Below are positions 1 to 5,041 of a DNA stretch of 5,719 bases, piece by piece. A program made the position numbers and the translations under genes. Numbering within the stretch: position 1 is the stretch's first letter; every line of letters begins with the position of its first letter. Source of the stretch: Actinomycetes bacterium (GTDB lineage: Bacteria; Actinomycetota; Acidimicrobiia; Acidimicrobiales; RAAP-2); contig JAJYZN010000177.1 in assembly GCA_021799915.1 (NCBI GenBank), positions 1 to 5,719 on the forward strand, read 5' to 3'. The notes under the pieces were generated by a model. The model was given only the letters and a program-made list of their open reading frames with translations. It had not been told where the DNA came from and searched no databases.

Positions 1-1
1 C

Positions 2-409
2 GACTGGGTGGCCAAGCACCAGCTCATCGACGCCTATCGCGCGCGCCACGGCTGCGGCTGGGATGACCACCGCCTGGCGGCGATGGACCTCCAGTACCAC
101 GACCTGCGCCCCGAGCGCTCGCTGTTCTCGCGCCTGGGCATGGTCCGCCTCGTCGTCGACGACGCGGTGGCCAGAGCGGTCACCGAGCCCCCCAGGACCA
201 CCAGGGCGTGGTTCCGGGGGCAGTGCCTGGCCCGATGGCCCGACTCGGTCGTGGCTGCCAACTGGGACTCCCTCGTCTTCGACCTGGGGACCGATCCCCT
301 ACGGCGGGTCCCTATGATGGACCCTCTGAAGGGAACGGCCGGCCATACCGAGGTACTCCTGGAGGAGAGCGTCGGACCTGCCGATCTCCTCCAACGCTTG
401 AGCGGGTGA
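2..409 (+). CDS. dop: Pup deamidase/depupylase Dop, C-terminal part (5' end outside window)
   Basis: Partial gene: the reading frame is open from the first bases (Asp-Trp-Val-Ala-Lys) to a TGA at 407-409, giving about 135 residues of a protein that is usually about 500 long. Dop hydrolyses the C-terminal Gln side chain of Pup to Glu, readying it for ligation, and also cleaves Pup from modified proteins; it is cytoplasmic and belongs to the carboxylate-amine ligase-like family shared with PafA. Visible family signatures are the DWVAKHQL start, the AAMDLQYHDL segment, PPRTTRAWFRG, and the Dop-type tail with NWDSLVFDL and DPLKGT. The last replaces the PafA tail [16 protein letters not shown], which is why I call Dop rather than PafA. 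It is the first gene seen of the proteasome cluster and lies 66 bases before pup, the usual actinobacterial order. The catalytic N-terminal residues are not in the window and cannot be judged. A GTG at 8 is an internal valine, not the start. Confidence 0.93.
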   Translation, partial: DWVAKHQLIDAYRARHGCGWDDHRLAAMDLQYHDLRPERSLFSRLGMVRLVVDDAVARAVTEPPRTTRAWFRGQCLARWPDSVVAANWDSLVFDLGTDPLRRVPMMDPLKGTAGHTEVLLEESVGPADLLQRLSG

Positions 410-462
410 GCGAGTGCACGACCTGAACAAGGCGCCGGCGAAGGTCGGCCGAGGGGCACGAC

Positions 463-468
463 AAGGGG
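463..468 (+). promoter_or_regulatory. Shine-Dalgarno sequence of pup
   Basis: AAGGGG lies 7 bases before the pup ATG at 476. It is the clearest ribosome binding site in the first part of the window and fits pup being translated at a high level from a longer message. The 66-base dop-pup gap shows no TANNNT hexamer at leaderless spacing, so pup is probably cotranscribed with dop or driven from a promoter further upstream. Confidence 0.6.
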
Positions 469-475
469 ACTGAGA

Positions 476-670
476 ATGCCGGAGCGAGAGCAGAAGCGCA
501 AGAGTGGTCAGGGGCGGACCGAGGACGAGATCGTCGAGACGCCGCCTGCCCAAGACAAAGGGGAGCGCTTGAAGGCCGACCTCCAGGACCTCCTCGACGA
601 GATCGACGAGGTCCTGGAGGACAACGCCGAGGAGTTCGTGCGCAACTATGTCCAGAAGGGCGGCCAGTAG
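476..670 (+). CDS. pup: Prokaryotic ubiquitin-like protein Pup
   Basis: Encodes 64 residues, the same length as the Mycobacterium tuberculosis protein. Pup is an intrinsically disordered tag that is attached by PafA to lysines of substrates and brings them to the proteasomal ATPase Mpa/ARC. The N-terminal third is polar and charged (EREQKRKSGQG) and serves in the family as the threading tail. Residues about 30-58 are a charged heptad-like helix (DLLDEIDEVLEDNAEEF) that binds the Mpa coiled coil. The end, FVRNYVQKGGQ, is the conserved recognition site for Dop and PafA. The terminal residue is Gln64, so this Pup must be deamidated by Dop before ligation, consistent with the dop gene just upstream. 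ATG at 476 is chosen for its AAGGGG ribosome binding site. The stop is TAG, whereas every other complete gene here ends in TGA. prcB begins 6 bases later in the same frame. Confidence 0.97.
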   Translation: MPEREQKRKSGQGRTEDEIVETPPAQDKGERLKADLQDLLDEIDEVLEDNAEEFVRNYVQKGGQ

Positions 671-676
671 CCGCCT

Positions 677-1525
677 GTGGCACTTCCGATCTTCCCCCCG
701 ACCGAGGATCCCGGACCCGACTTCGCCAGCTTGCTGCGGCGCGCGGGTGTGCCGGCGGTGCCGGCCGAAGCACCCGCATCGGTGCGGCACGCGACGACGG
801 TCCTGGCGCTGCGTTTCACCGATGGAGTCGTCATGGCCGGCGACCGCAGGGCCACCGAGGGGCACTCCATCGCACACCGAGAGATGGAAAAGGTCTTCCC
901 GGCTGATCGGTACTCTGCTGTGGCGATTGCCGGAGCGGCCGGATTTGCGGTCGAGATGGTCCGCTTGTTCCAAGTGCAGCTCGAGCACTACGAGAAAGTG
1001 GAAGGGGTCGCGCTCAGTTTGGAGGGCAAGGCGAACCAGCTCGCCCAGATGGTCCGCCAGCACCTGCCGCTGGCCATGCAGGGGATGGCCGTCGTGCCGC
1101 TCTTCGCCGGGTACGACCTTCGGCGCCGCATCGGCCGGATCTTCACCTACGACGTGACCGGCGGGCACTTCGAAGAGGCGGACTTCCAGGCCACCGGGTC
1201 GGGCGGCCGCGACGCTCGTACCACGGTGAAACTGGGCTACCGCGACGGCCTCAGCCGTGACGAGGCAGTGGAACTGGCAGTCCAAGCTCTCTACGAGGCA
1301 GCCGACGAGGACGCCGGGACCGGAGGTCCCGACGTGGTGCGAGGGATCTACCCGATCGTGGCCGTCGTGACCGAGGACGGGTACGCAGCACTCCCTGAGG
1401 CGGAAGTCGCCCAACGCTTCGCCTCGCTCATCGAGCGGCGCCGGGCTGCCCGCCAGACCGCCGCGGCGGGCTCGGGTGGCACTGGGACGGGCACTGGGAC
1501 TGGGACGGGAGGTCACGCGCCGTGA
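677..1525 (+). CDS. prcB: 20S proteasome beta subunit PrcB (precursor)
   Basis: Encodes 282 residues of the N-terminal-nucleophile threonine protease that forms the inner rings of the proteasome core. A propeptide of 39 residues precedes the mature N-terminus: RHA is followed by TTVLAL, making Thr40 the catalytic Thr1 after self-cleavage. Asp56 (in VVMAGDRR) and Lys72 (in EMEKVF) fall exactly at mature positions 17 and 33, the other catalytic residues, so the subunit should be active. Further family matches are [31 protein letters not shown] and [12 protein letters not shown]. The propeptide contains [15 protein letters not shown], resembling the mycobacterial propeptide. The GTG start at 677 is the first possible start after the in-frame pup stop; no strong ribosome binding site is seen, so translation may be coupled to pup. 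After the fold ends (about residue 258) there is a Gly-Thr repeat tail ending HAP, probably disordered. The last 4 bases overlap prcA. Confidence 0.97.
   Translation: MALPIFPPTEDPGPDFASLLRRAGVPAVPAEAPASVRHATTVLALRFTDGVVMAGDRRATEGHSIAHREMEKVFPADRYSAVAIAGAAGFAVEMVRLFQVQLEHYEKVEGVALSLEGKANQLAQMVRQHLPLAMQGMAVVPLFAGYDLRRRIGRIFTYDVTGGHFEEADFQATGSGGRDARTTVKLGYRDGLSRDEAVELAVQALYEAADEDAGTGGPDVVRGIYPIVAVVTEDGYAALPEAEVAQRFASLIERRRAARQTAAAGSGGTGTGTGTGTGGHAP
1477..1512 (+). repeat. Hexanucleotide repeat array at 3' end of prcB
   Basis: Six successive 6-base units of pattern NGGNAC-like sequence: TGGCAC, TGGGAC, GGGCAC, TGGGAC, TGGGAC, GGGAGG, the last degenerate. In the prcB frame they encode alternating Gly and Thr. 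The last unit, GGGAGG, is also the best ribosome binding site for prcA. A change by whole units would keep the prcB frame and leave the prcA spacing unchanged, so the array could vary in length without breaking either gene. This is direct reading of the sequence; variability itself is not shown. Confidence 0.75.
1507..1512 (+). promoter_or_regulatory. Shine-Dalgarno sequence of prcA
   Basis: GGGAGG lies 9 bases before the GTG at 1522 and 15 bases before the in-frame ATG at 1528. The spacing favours GTG 1522 as the prcA start. It sits inside the prcB coding region, so the prcB stop (1523-1525) and prcA start are read by closely coupled ribosomes. Confidence 0.6.
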
Positions 1526-2289
1526 CGATGCCCTACTACGTCGCGCCCGAGCAGGTCATGAAGGACCGGGCCGAGTACGCCCAGAAGGGCATTGCGCGCG
1601 GCCGATCCCTGGTGGCGACCTTGTACGTGGACGGCATCCTGATCGTGGCCGACAACCCGTCTCACTCGCTCCACAAGATCAGCGAGATCTACGACCGGAT
1701 CGCCTTCGCCGGCGTGGGCAAGTACAACGAGTACGACCAGCTCCGGGTGGCCGGTGTCCGCCACGCGGACACCAAGGGCTTCACGTTCAGCCGGGAGGAC
1801 GTCGACGCCCGCTCTTTGGCGAACCTCTATGCCCAGTTCCTCGGCAACGTGTTCACCCACGAGATGAAGCCGCTCGAGGTGGAGATCCTCGTGGCCGAGC
1901 TGGGGGACGACGGCCGGCCCGATCAGCTGTACCACATCGCCTACGAGGGCACGATCACCGACGAGGAGGACTTCGCGGTGCTCGGCGGAGACGCCGAGAC
2001 CATCGCCGAGCGAATGCGCGACGACTGGAGCGGTGGGCGCGAGCTCTCCGACGCGCTCCGGACCGCGGTGCGCGCGCTCGGTGGTCCCGAGCGGTCTTTC
2101 GACCCCGGCGACCTCGAGGTGGCGGTGCTGAGTCGAACGAATGGCCGCCGGGCGTTCCGTCGCATCAACGGTGCCGACATCGCCGGCCTCCTGGCCCCCG
2201 ACGGAGCGACGACGGACTCAGTTGGGAGTGCGGGCGCCGTGCCCAGCACGCCCGCCGAGCCGAAGGAGGGCGAGGCACCCGGCGACTGA
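1522..2289 (+). CDS. prcA: 20S proteasome alpha subunit PrcA
   Basis: Encodes 255 residues of the non-catalytic alpha subunit, which forms the outer rings, gates the entry channel and docks the Mpa/ARC ATPase. The start [20 protein letters not shown] matches the family N-terminus (mycobacterial form MSFPYFISPEQAMRER), including the Tyr and Pro-Glu-Gln gate region. Later matches are [56 protein letters not shown] and LEVAVL...RRAFRRI. As expected for an alpha subunit there is no N-terminal catalytic threonine. The tail after about residue 228 is rich in Ala, Pro, Glu and Gly and likely disordered. GTG 1522 overlaps the prcB stop as GTGA, a coupling arrangement suited to equal amounts of the two ring subunits. 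ATG 1528 is the alternative start, two codons shorter, but less well placed for the ribosome binding site. Confidence 0.97.
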   Translation: MTMPYYVAPEQVMKDRAEYAQKGIARGRSLVATLYVDGILIVADNPSHSLHKISEIYDRIAFAGVGKYNEYDQLRVAGVRHADTKGFTFSREDVDARSLANLYAQFLGNVFTHEMKPLEVEILVAELGDDGRPDQLYHIAYEGTITDEEDFAVLGGDAETIAERMRDDWSGGRELSDALRTAVRALGGPERSFDPGDLEVAVLSRTNGRRAFRRINGADIAGLLAPDGATTDSVGSAGAVPSTPAEPKEGEAPGD

Positions 2290-2314
2290 ACGCTTCGCCC
2301 TCCCGGGACGGCGC

Positions 2315-2320
2315 TACCGT
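2315..2320 (+). promoter_or_regulatory. Putative -10 element of a leaderless pafA promoter
   Basis: TACCGT fits the actinobacterial sigma-A type -10 pattern TANNNT and ends 7 bases before the GTG at 2328, so transcription would begin at or next to the first base of the start codon. A CGCTTC at 2291-2296 lies 18 bases upstream at -35 distance, but it is not a recognised -35 sequence. The same arrangement precedes lepB and tatB. Inference from position and motif only. Confidence 0.45.
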
Positions 2321-2327
2321 GACAGAC

Positions 2328-3686
2328 GTGCAGCGTCGCATATTCGGCCTCGAGAACGAGTACGGGGTGACCTTCACCCTGCGAGGCCAGCGTCGGCTCA
2401 GCCCGGACGAAGTGGCGCGCTACCTCTTCCGCAGGGTGGTGAGCTGGGGTCGCTCGTCGAACGTCTTCTTGGAGAACGGCGCGCGGCTGTACCTCGACGT
2501 CGGCAGCCATCCCGAGTACGCCACGCCCGAGTGCGACAGGGTGGGCGACCTGGTGACCCACGACAAAGCCGGCGAGTGGATCCTCACCCAGCTCGTCGCC
2601 GGCGCGCAATCCCGGCTGCGCGACGAAGGGATCAGAGGCGATGTCTACCTCTTCAAGAACAACACCGATTCTGCCGGCAACTCCTACGGCTGCCACGAGA
2701 ACTACCTCACCGAGCGCAGCGACGACTTCAACCGCTACGCGGAAGTCCTCATCCCGTTCCTCGTGAGCCGCCAGATCTACGCCGGCGCAGGCAAGGTCCT
2801 CCACACTGCGAGGGGAACGATCTTCTCTTTGAGCCAGCGAGCCGAGCACATATGGGAAGGAATCTCCTCGGCGACCACTCGCAGCCGCCCGATCATCAAC
2901 ACGAGAGACGAGCCGCACGCCGATGCCGAGAAGTACCGCCGCCTGCACGTGATCGTCGGAGACTCCAACATGAGCGAGTACGCCACCTTCCTCAAGGTAG
3001 GTGCCACGAGCCTCCTGTTGTCGATGCTCGAAGACCCCTCGACGGTGCTGCGGGATCTCACCTTGGAGAACCCGATCCGGGCGATCCGCGAGATCAGCCA
3101 CGACATCACCGGGCAGCGTCGTGTCCGCTTGGCCAACGGCCGCGAAGTACGTGCCCTCGACATCCAGAGCGAGTACCTCGAACGCGCGTTGCGCTTCCGC
3201 GATCGCCAGGGGATCGGCCCCGACGAGGACCGGGCCCTCGACATGTGGGAGCACTGCTTGAAGGGCCTCGAGTCCGATCCGATGTCCCTGTGGCGCGAGT
3301 GCGACTGGGTGGCGAAGTACCGGCTGGTAGAGGCCACGGCCAACAGGCACGACATCCCTATGACCCACCCCAAGATCGCGATGATCGACCTCGCGTACCA
3401 CGACGTGGATCGCTCCCGTGGCCTCTACTACCGCCTCCAGCGACGCGACCAGGTGGAGCGCACCACGACCGACGCGGCGATTGCGTCGGCCATGACCCAG
3501 CCACCCCAGACCACCCGGGCCAGGCTTCGCGGAGGGTTCGTGAGCCGCGCCAAGGAGCGCCGGCGGGACTTCACGGTGGACTGGGTCCATTTGAAGCTGA
3601 ACGACCAGGCCCAGCGCACCGTCCTCCTGAAGGATCCCTTCAAGTCCCACGACGAGCGGGTCGAGCGGCTGATCGCTTCTCTTTGA
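2328..3686 (+). CDS. pafA: Pup-protein ligase PafA
   Basis: Encodes 452 residues, exactly the length of the M. tuberculosis enzyme. PafA uses ATP to activate the C-terminal Glu of deamidated Pup as a phosphate and joins it by an isopeptide bond to substrate lysines. It starts [15 protein letters not shown], with Glu9 as the metal/ATP ligand position. [17 protein letters not shown] is followed by [17 protein letters not shown], where Asp57 is the conserved catalytic base. Then come [44 protein letters not shown] and [11 protein letters not shown], all active-site segments. The C-terminal domain has [24 protein letters not shown] and [21 protein letters not shown]. The frame is open far upstream, so the start is a choice. 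GTG 2328 gives the mycobacterial length and numbering and sits 7 bases after a TACCGT box; GTG 2319 would add three residues and has only a weak GGGA (2305-2308) upstream. The gene lies 38 bases after prcA, with no pafB or pafC behind it. Confidence 0.97.
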   Translation: MQRRIFGLENEYGVTFTLRGQRRLSPDEVARYLFRRVVSWGRSSNVFLENGARLYLDVGSHPEYATPECDRVGDLVTHDKAGEWILTQLVAGAQSRLRDEGIRGDVYLFKNNTDSAGNSYGCHENYLTERSDDFNRYAEVLIPFLVSRQIYAGAGKVLHTARGTIFSLSQRAEHIWEGISSATTRSRPIINTRDEPHADAEKYRRLHVIVGDSNMSEYATFLKVGATSLLLSMLEDPSTVLRDLTLENPIRAIREISHDITGQRRVRLANGREVRALDIQSEYLERALRFRDRQGIGPDEDRALDMWEHCLKGLESDPMSLWRECDWVAKYRLVEATANRHDIPMTHPKIAMIDLAYHDVDRSRGLYYRLQRRDQVERTTTDAAIASAMTQPPQTTRARLRGGFVSRAKERRRDFTVDWVHLKLNDQAQRTVLLKDPFKSHDERVERLIASL

Positions 3687-3689
3687 GAA
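3677..3689 (+). repeat. Short palindrome over the pafA stop codon
   Basis: TTCTC-TTT-GAGAA is a perfect 5-base inverted repeat with a 3-base spacer that includes the pafA TGA. The stem is AT-rich, short, and without a following T run, so it is not convincing as a terminator. It lies roughly 10 to 20 bases upstream of the putative lepB -10 box and could be a protein-binding half-site pair or simply chance. Confidence 0.25.
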
Positions 3690-3696
3690 CCTCGGC

Positions 3697-3702
3697 TAGG
3701 GT
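3697..3702 (+). promoter_or_regulatory. Putative -10 element of a leaderless lepB promoter
   Basis: TAGGGT (TANNNT class) ends 9 bases before the GTG at 3712, and there is no Shine-Dalgarno sequence in the intervening TTGGCCCTC. A start of transcription at or within a few bases of the GTG would give a leaderless or nearly leaderless message. CGCTTC at 3674-3679 is 17 bases upstream, at -35 distance. Inference from motif and position. Confidence 0.45.
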
Positions 3703-3711
3703 TTGGCCCTC

Positions 3712-4434
3712 GTGCCCCCCGACAGCCCCGAGAACGGCCCGGGCCCCGTGGAGTCCCACGACCCGACGGCGGCCGACCCGCAAGATGAGACGCCTGTGAC
3801 CAGCGAGCGAGGCGGTAGCGGGCAAAGCCCGTCGCGACCATCGGGACCAGGATCATCGGCCCGCGCCGATCGAGCGGCGCCGGCCACCAAGCGCCGCCGC
3901 TCTCGCCGGTGGATGGTCGAGTGGGCCGTGGTGGTCCTCTTGGCCCTGGTCGTGGCGGTGGTGGTCCGGACGTACGTCTTCCAGACCTTCTACATCCCGT
4001 CAGGATCCATGGAGCCCACGCTGATGATCGGCGACCGGATCATCGTCGACAAGCTCGCTTTCGATTTCCACCCGGTTGAGCGAGGGGACATCGTCGTGTT
4101 CCGGCGCCCTCCCGGTGAGCGCCGCGAATGCGCAGGGCCCGAAGTGACAGACCTGGTGAAAAGGGTGATCGGCCTGCCCACAGAGACCATCTCGGCCCGT
4201 GGCGGCAAGGTGTACATCACAGGCAAGCCGCTCGCAGAGCCGTGGTTGCCTGCCCAGTACGCCTACACGGCTCCCTTCGGCCCGGTCAAGATCCCCAAGG
4301 GCGACTACTTCATGATGGGGGACCACCGCACAAACTCCTGCGACAGCCGCTACTGGGGCCCGCTACCCAGCTCCTATATCGTCGGGGAGGTCGTCATGCG
4401 AATCTGGCCACCCAGCCGCATCCATATCTTCTGA
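3712..4434 (+). CDS. lepB: Type I signal peptidase
   Basis: Encodes 240 residues of a membrane serine protease that removes signal peptides from exported proteins on the outer face of the membrane. Residues 1-59 are rich in Pro, Ser, Asp and Gly and likely a disordered cytoplasmic tail. A basic patch (KRRRSRRW, 60-67) is followed by one membrane helix (about 69-86), predicting N-terminus inside. The catalytic Ser99 lies in IPSGSMEPTL and the general base Lys150 in LVKRVIGLP, both intact. The last family box is MMGDHRTNSCDSRYWGP, with His where the usual motif has Asn. Cys140 (in REC) and the Cys in NSCDSR are the only cysteines and may pair. GTG 3712 is preferred; an in-frame TTG at 3703 would add three residues but sits against the TAGGGT box. 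The gene begins 25 bases after pafA. Its symbol follows the family; sip-type names are equally used in Gram-positives. Confidence 0.93.
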   Translation: MPPDSPENGPGPVESHDPTAADPQDETPVTSERGGSGQSPSRPSGPGSSARADRAAPATKRRRSRRWMVEWAVVVLLALVVAVVVRTYVFQTFYIPSGSMEPTLMIGDRIIVDKLAFDFHPVERGDIVVFRRPPGERRECAGPEVTDLVKRVIGLPTETISARGGKVYITGKPLAEPWLPAQYAYTAPFGPVKIPKGDYFMMGDHRTNSCDSRYWGPLPSSYIVGEVVMRIWPPSRIHIF

Positions 4435-4458
4435 AGCCGGGAGAGCCGCGCCCTTCGG

Positions 4459-4464
4459 TAGGAT
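4459..4464 (+). promoter_or_regulatory. Putative -10 element of a leaderless tatB promoter
   Basis: TAGGAT (TANNNT class) ends 7 bases before the ATG at 4472, the same spacing as at pafA. The 37-base lepB-tatB gap holds no ribosome binding site at useful distance (the CGCGAAC before the ATG is not purine-rich enough) and no terminator hairpin with a T run. I see no clear -35 element. Inference from motif and position. Confidence 0.45.
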
Positions 4465-4471
4465 CGCGAAC

Positions 4472-5041
4472 ATGCTGGACCTCACACCGGTCAAGCTCCT
4501 CATCCTCTTCATCGTGGTCATGGTCCTGGTCGGGCCGGACAAGCTCCCTCAGGTCGCCAGACAGCTCGGCAGCGGCTGGCGCAAGCTCCAGGAGTACCGC
4601 GACCGGGTCGACCAGGAGGTGCGCCAGAACATCCCCGACCTCCCCTCCTCCCAGGAGATCGTCCGCTTTGCCCGTTCGCCGATCGCACTGCTCAACCAGC
4701 TCGCCAGCACGGCAGCCACTCCCGAGCTGGTGCCCGACCCCGGTGATCTGGAACCTCGGGCCGACGCCGGATCCTGGCCTGCCGATCCAGCGGATCCCGC
4801 CGTCCGTGGCAACCCCGCGGACCCCCCGGACCCCTCAGTCTCCACGGACCCCCCGGACCTTACGGGCCGTGGTCGACGCACTGCCACTGCAGTCACCTCC
4901 GAGCCGCTCTCCGCGCCCCTTCGCAACAACACCGGTGCGGCCGGCCGGAAGGCCGGTACGGGCGGCCGCGCAACGCCTTCGGCAGCGCGGGACTCCGCTT
5001 CGGCCGGGTCGTGGCCCCCTGACGACCCGAGCATGAACTGA
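4472..5041 (+). CDS. tatB: Twin-arginine translocase subunit, TatB-like (TatA/TatB family)
   Basis: Encodes 189 residues with the TatA/TatB plan. A very short outer end is followed by one membrane helix (residues about 7-21), a Gly21-Pro22 hinge, an amphipathic helix (DKLPQVARQLGSGWRKLQEYRDRVDQEV, about 23-50) and a long disordered tail. TatB with TatC forms the receptor for folded proteins bearing a twin-arginine signal. Gly-Pro at exactly 21-22 and the Leu-Pro that follows favour TatB; TatA more often has Phe-Gly there. Odd points are Lys at position 8, where TatB proteins usually have an acidic Glu, with Val7 beside it, and a Pro/Asp-rich tail (about 90-130) that contains a DNA direct repeat. 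The ATG at 4472 is the start because it gives the short N-terminus typical of the family and follows the TAGGAT box. tatC begins directly after the stop. TatA is the alternative call. Confidence 0.75.
   Translation: MLDLTPVKLLILFIVVMVLVGPDKLPQVARQLGSGWRKLQEYRDRVDQEVRQNIPDLPSSQEIVRFARSPIALLNQLASTAATPELVPDPGDLEPRADAGSWPADPADPAVRGNPADPPDPSVSTDPPDLTGRGRRTATAVTSEPLSAPLRNNTGAAGRKAGTGGRATPSAARDSASAGSWPPDDPSMN
4818..4859 (+). repeat. 15-base direct repeat in the tatB tail
   Basis: CGGACCCCCCGGACC occurs at 4818-4832 and again at 4845-4859, an offset of 27 bases or nine codons, so both are read in the same frame as Asp-Pro-Pro-Asp. The surrounding protein (PADPADPA, NPADPPDPS, STDPPDL) looks like a low-complexity region grown by slippage or unequal exchange. 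Confidence 0.7.
4941..4956 (+). other. GC-rich hairpin with GGAA loop inside tatB
   Basis: CCGGCC-GGAA-GGCCGG is a perfect 6-base stem closed by a GNRA-type tetraloop, located in the tatB coding region 86 bases before the tatC start. There is no T run after it, so it is not a classical terminator. It could stabilise or attenuate the message, or be a by-product of the GC-rich low-complexity tail. Confidence 0.3.

Noticed and set aside
410..475. Gap between dop and pup examined for a promoter, terminator or small RNA
   Set aside because: Contains GC-rich short palindromes (such as CGCCGGCG) but no TANNNT at suitable distance, no stem followed by T run, and no other supported structure; only the pup ribosome binding site is reported.
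299..1516. 405-codon open frame on the minus strand opposite pup and prcB
   Set aside because: It is opposite to well-recognised genes, has no recognisable domain, and long antisense open frames are expected when third positions are mostly G or C.
1476..2327. Upstream extension of the pafA frame (would make a 736-residue protein)
   Set aside because: The extension overlaps prcA in another frame, is Arg/Gly/Pro-rich nonsense, and family homology starts at VQRRIFG; length and numbering match known PafA from 2328.
1941..3650. 569-codon open frame on the minus strand opposite prcA and pafA
   Set aside because: Same reason: it mirrors conserved PafA codons and shows no independent family signature.
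3677..3711. Intrinsic terminator between pafA and lepB
   Set aside because: The only hairpin is a 5-base AT-rich stem over the stop codon without a following T run.
2141..3799. 552-codon + strand open frame overlapping prcA, pafA and lepB
   Set aside because: Highly Arg/Pro-rich translation, a shadow of pafA in a second frame with no motif.
4128..5036. 302-codon + strand open frame overlapping lepB and tatB
   Set aside because: Out of frame with both recognised genes; its Ser-run and Pro-rich translation is typical of a frame-shifted reading.
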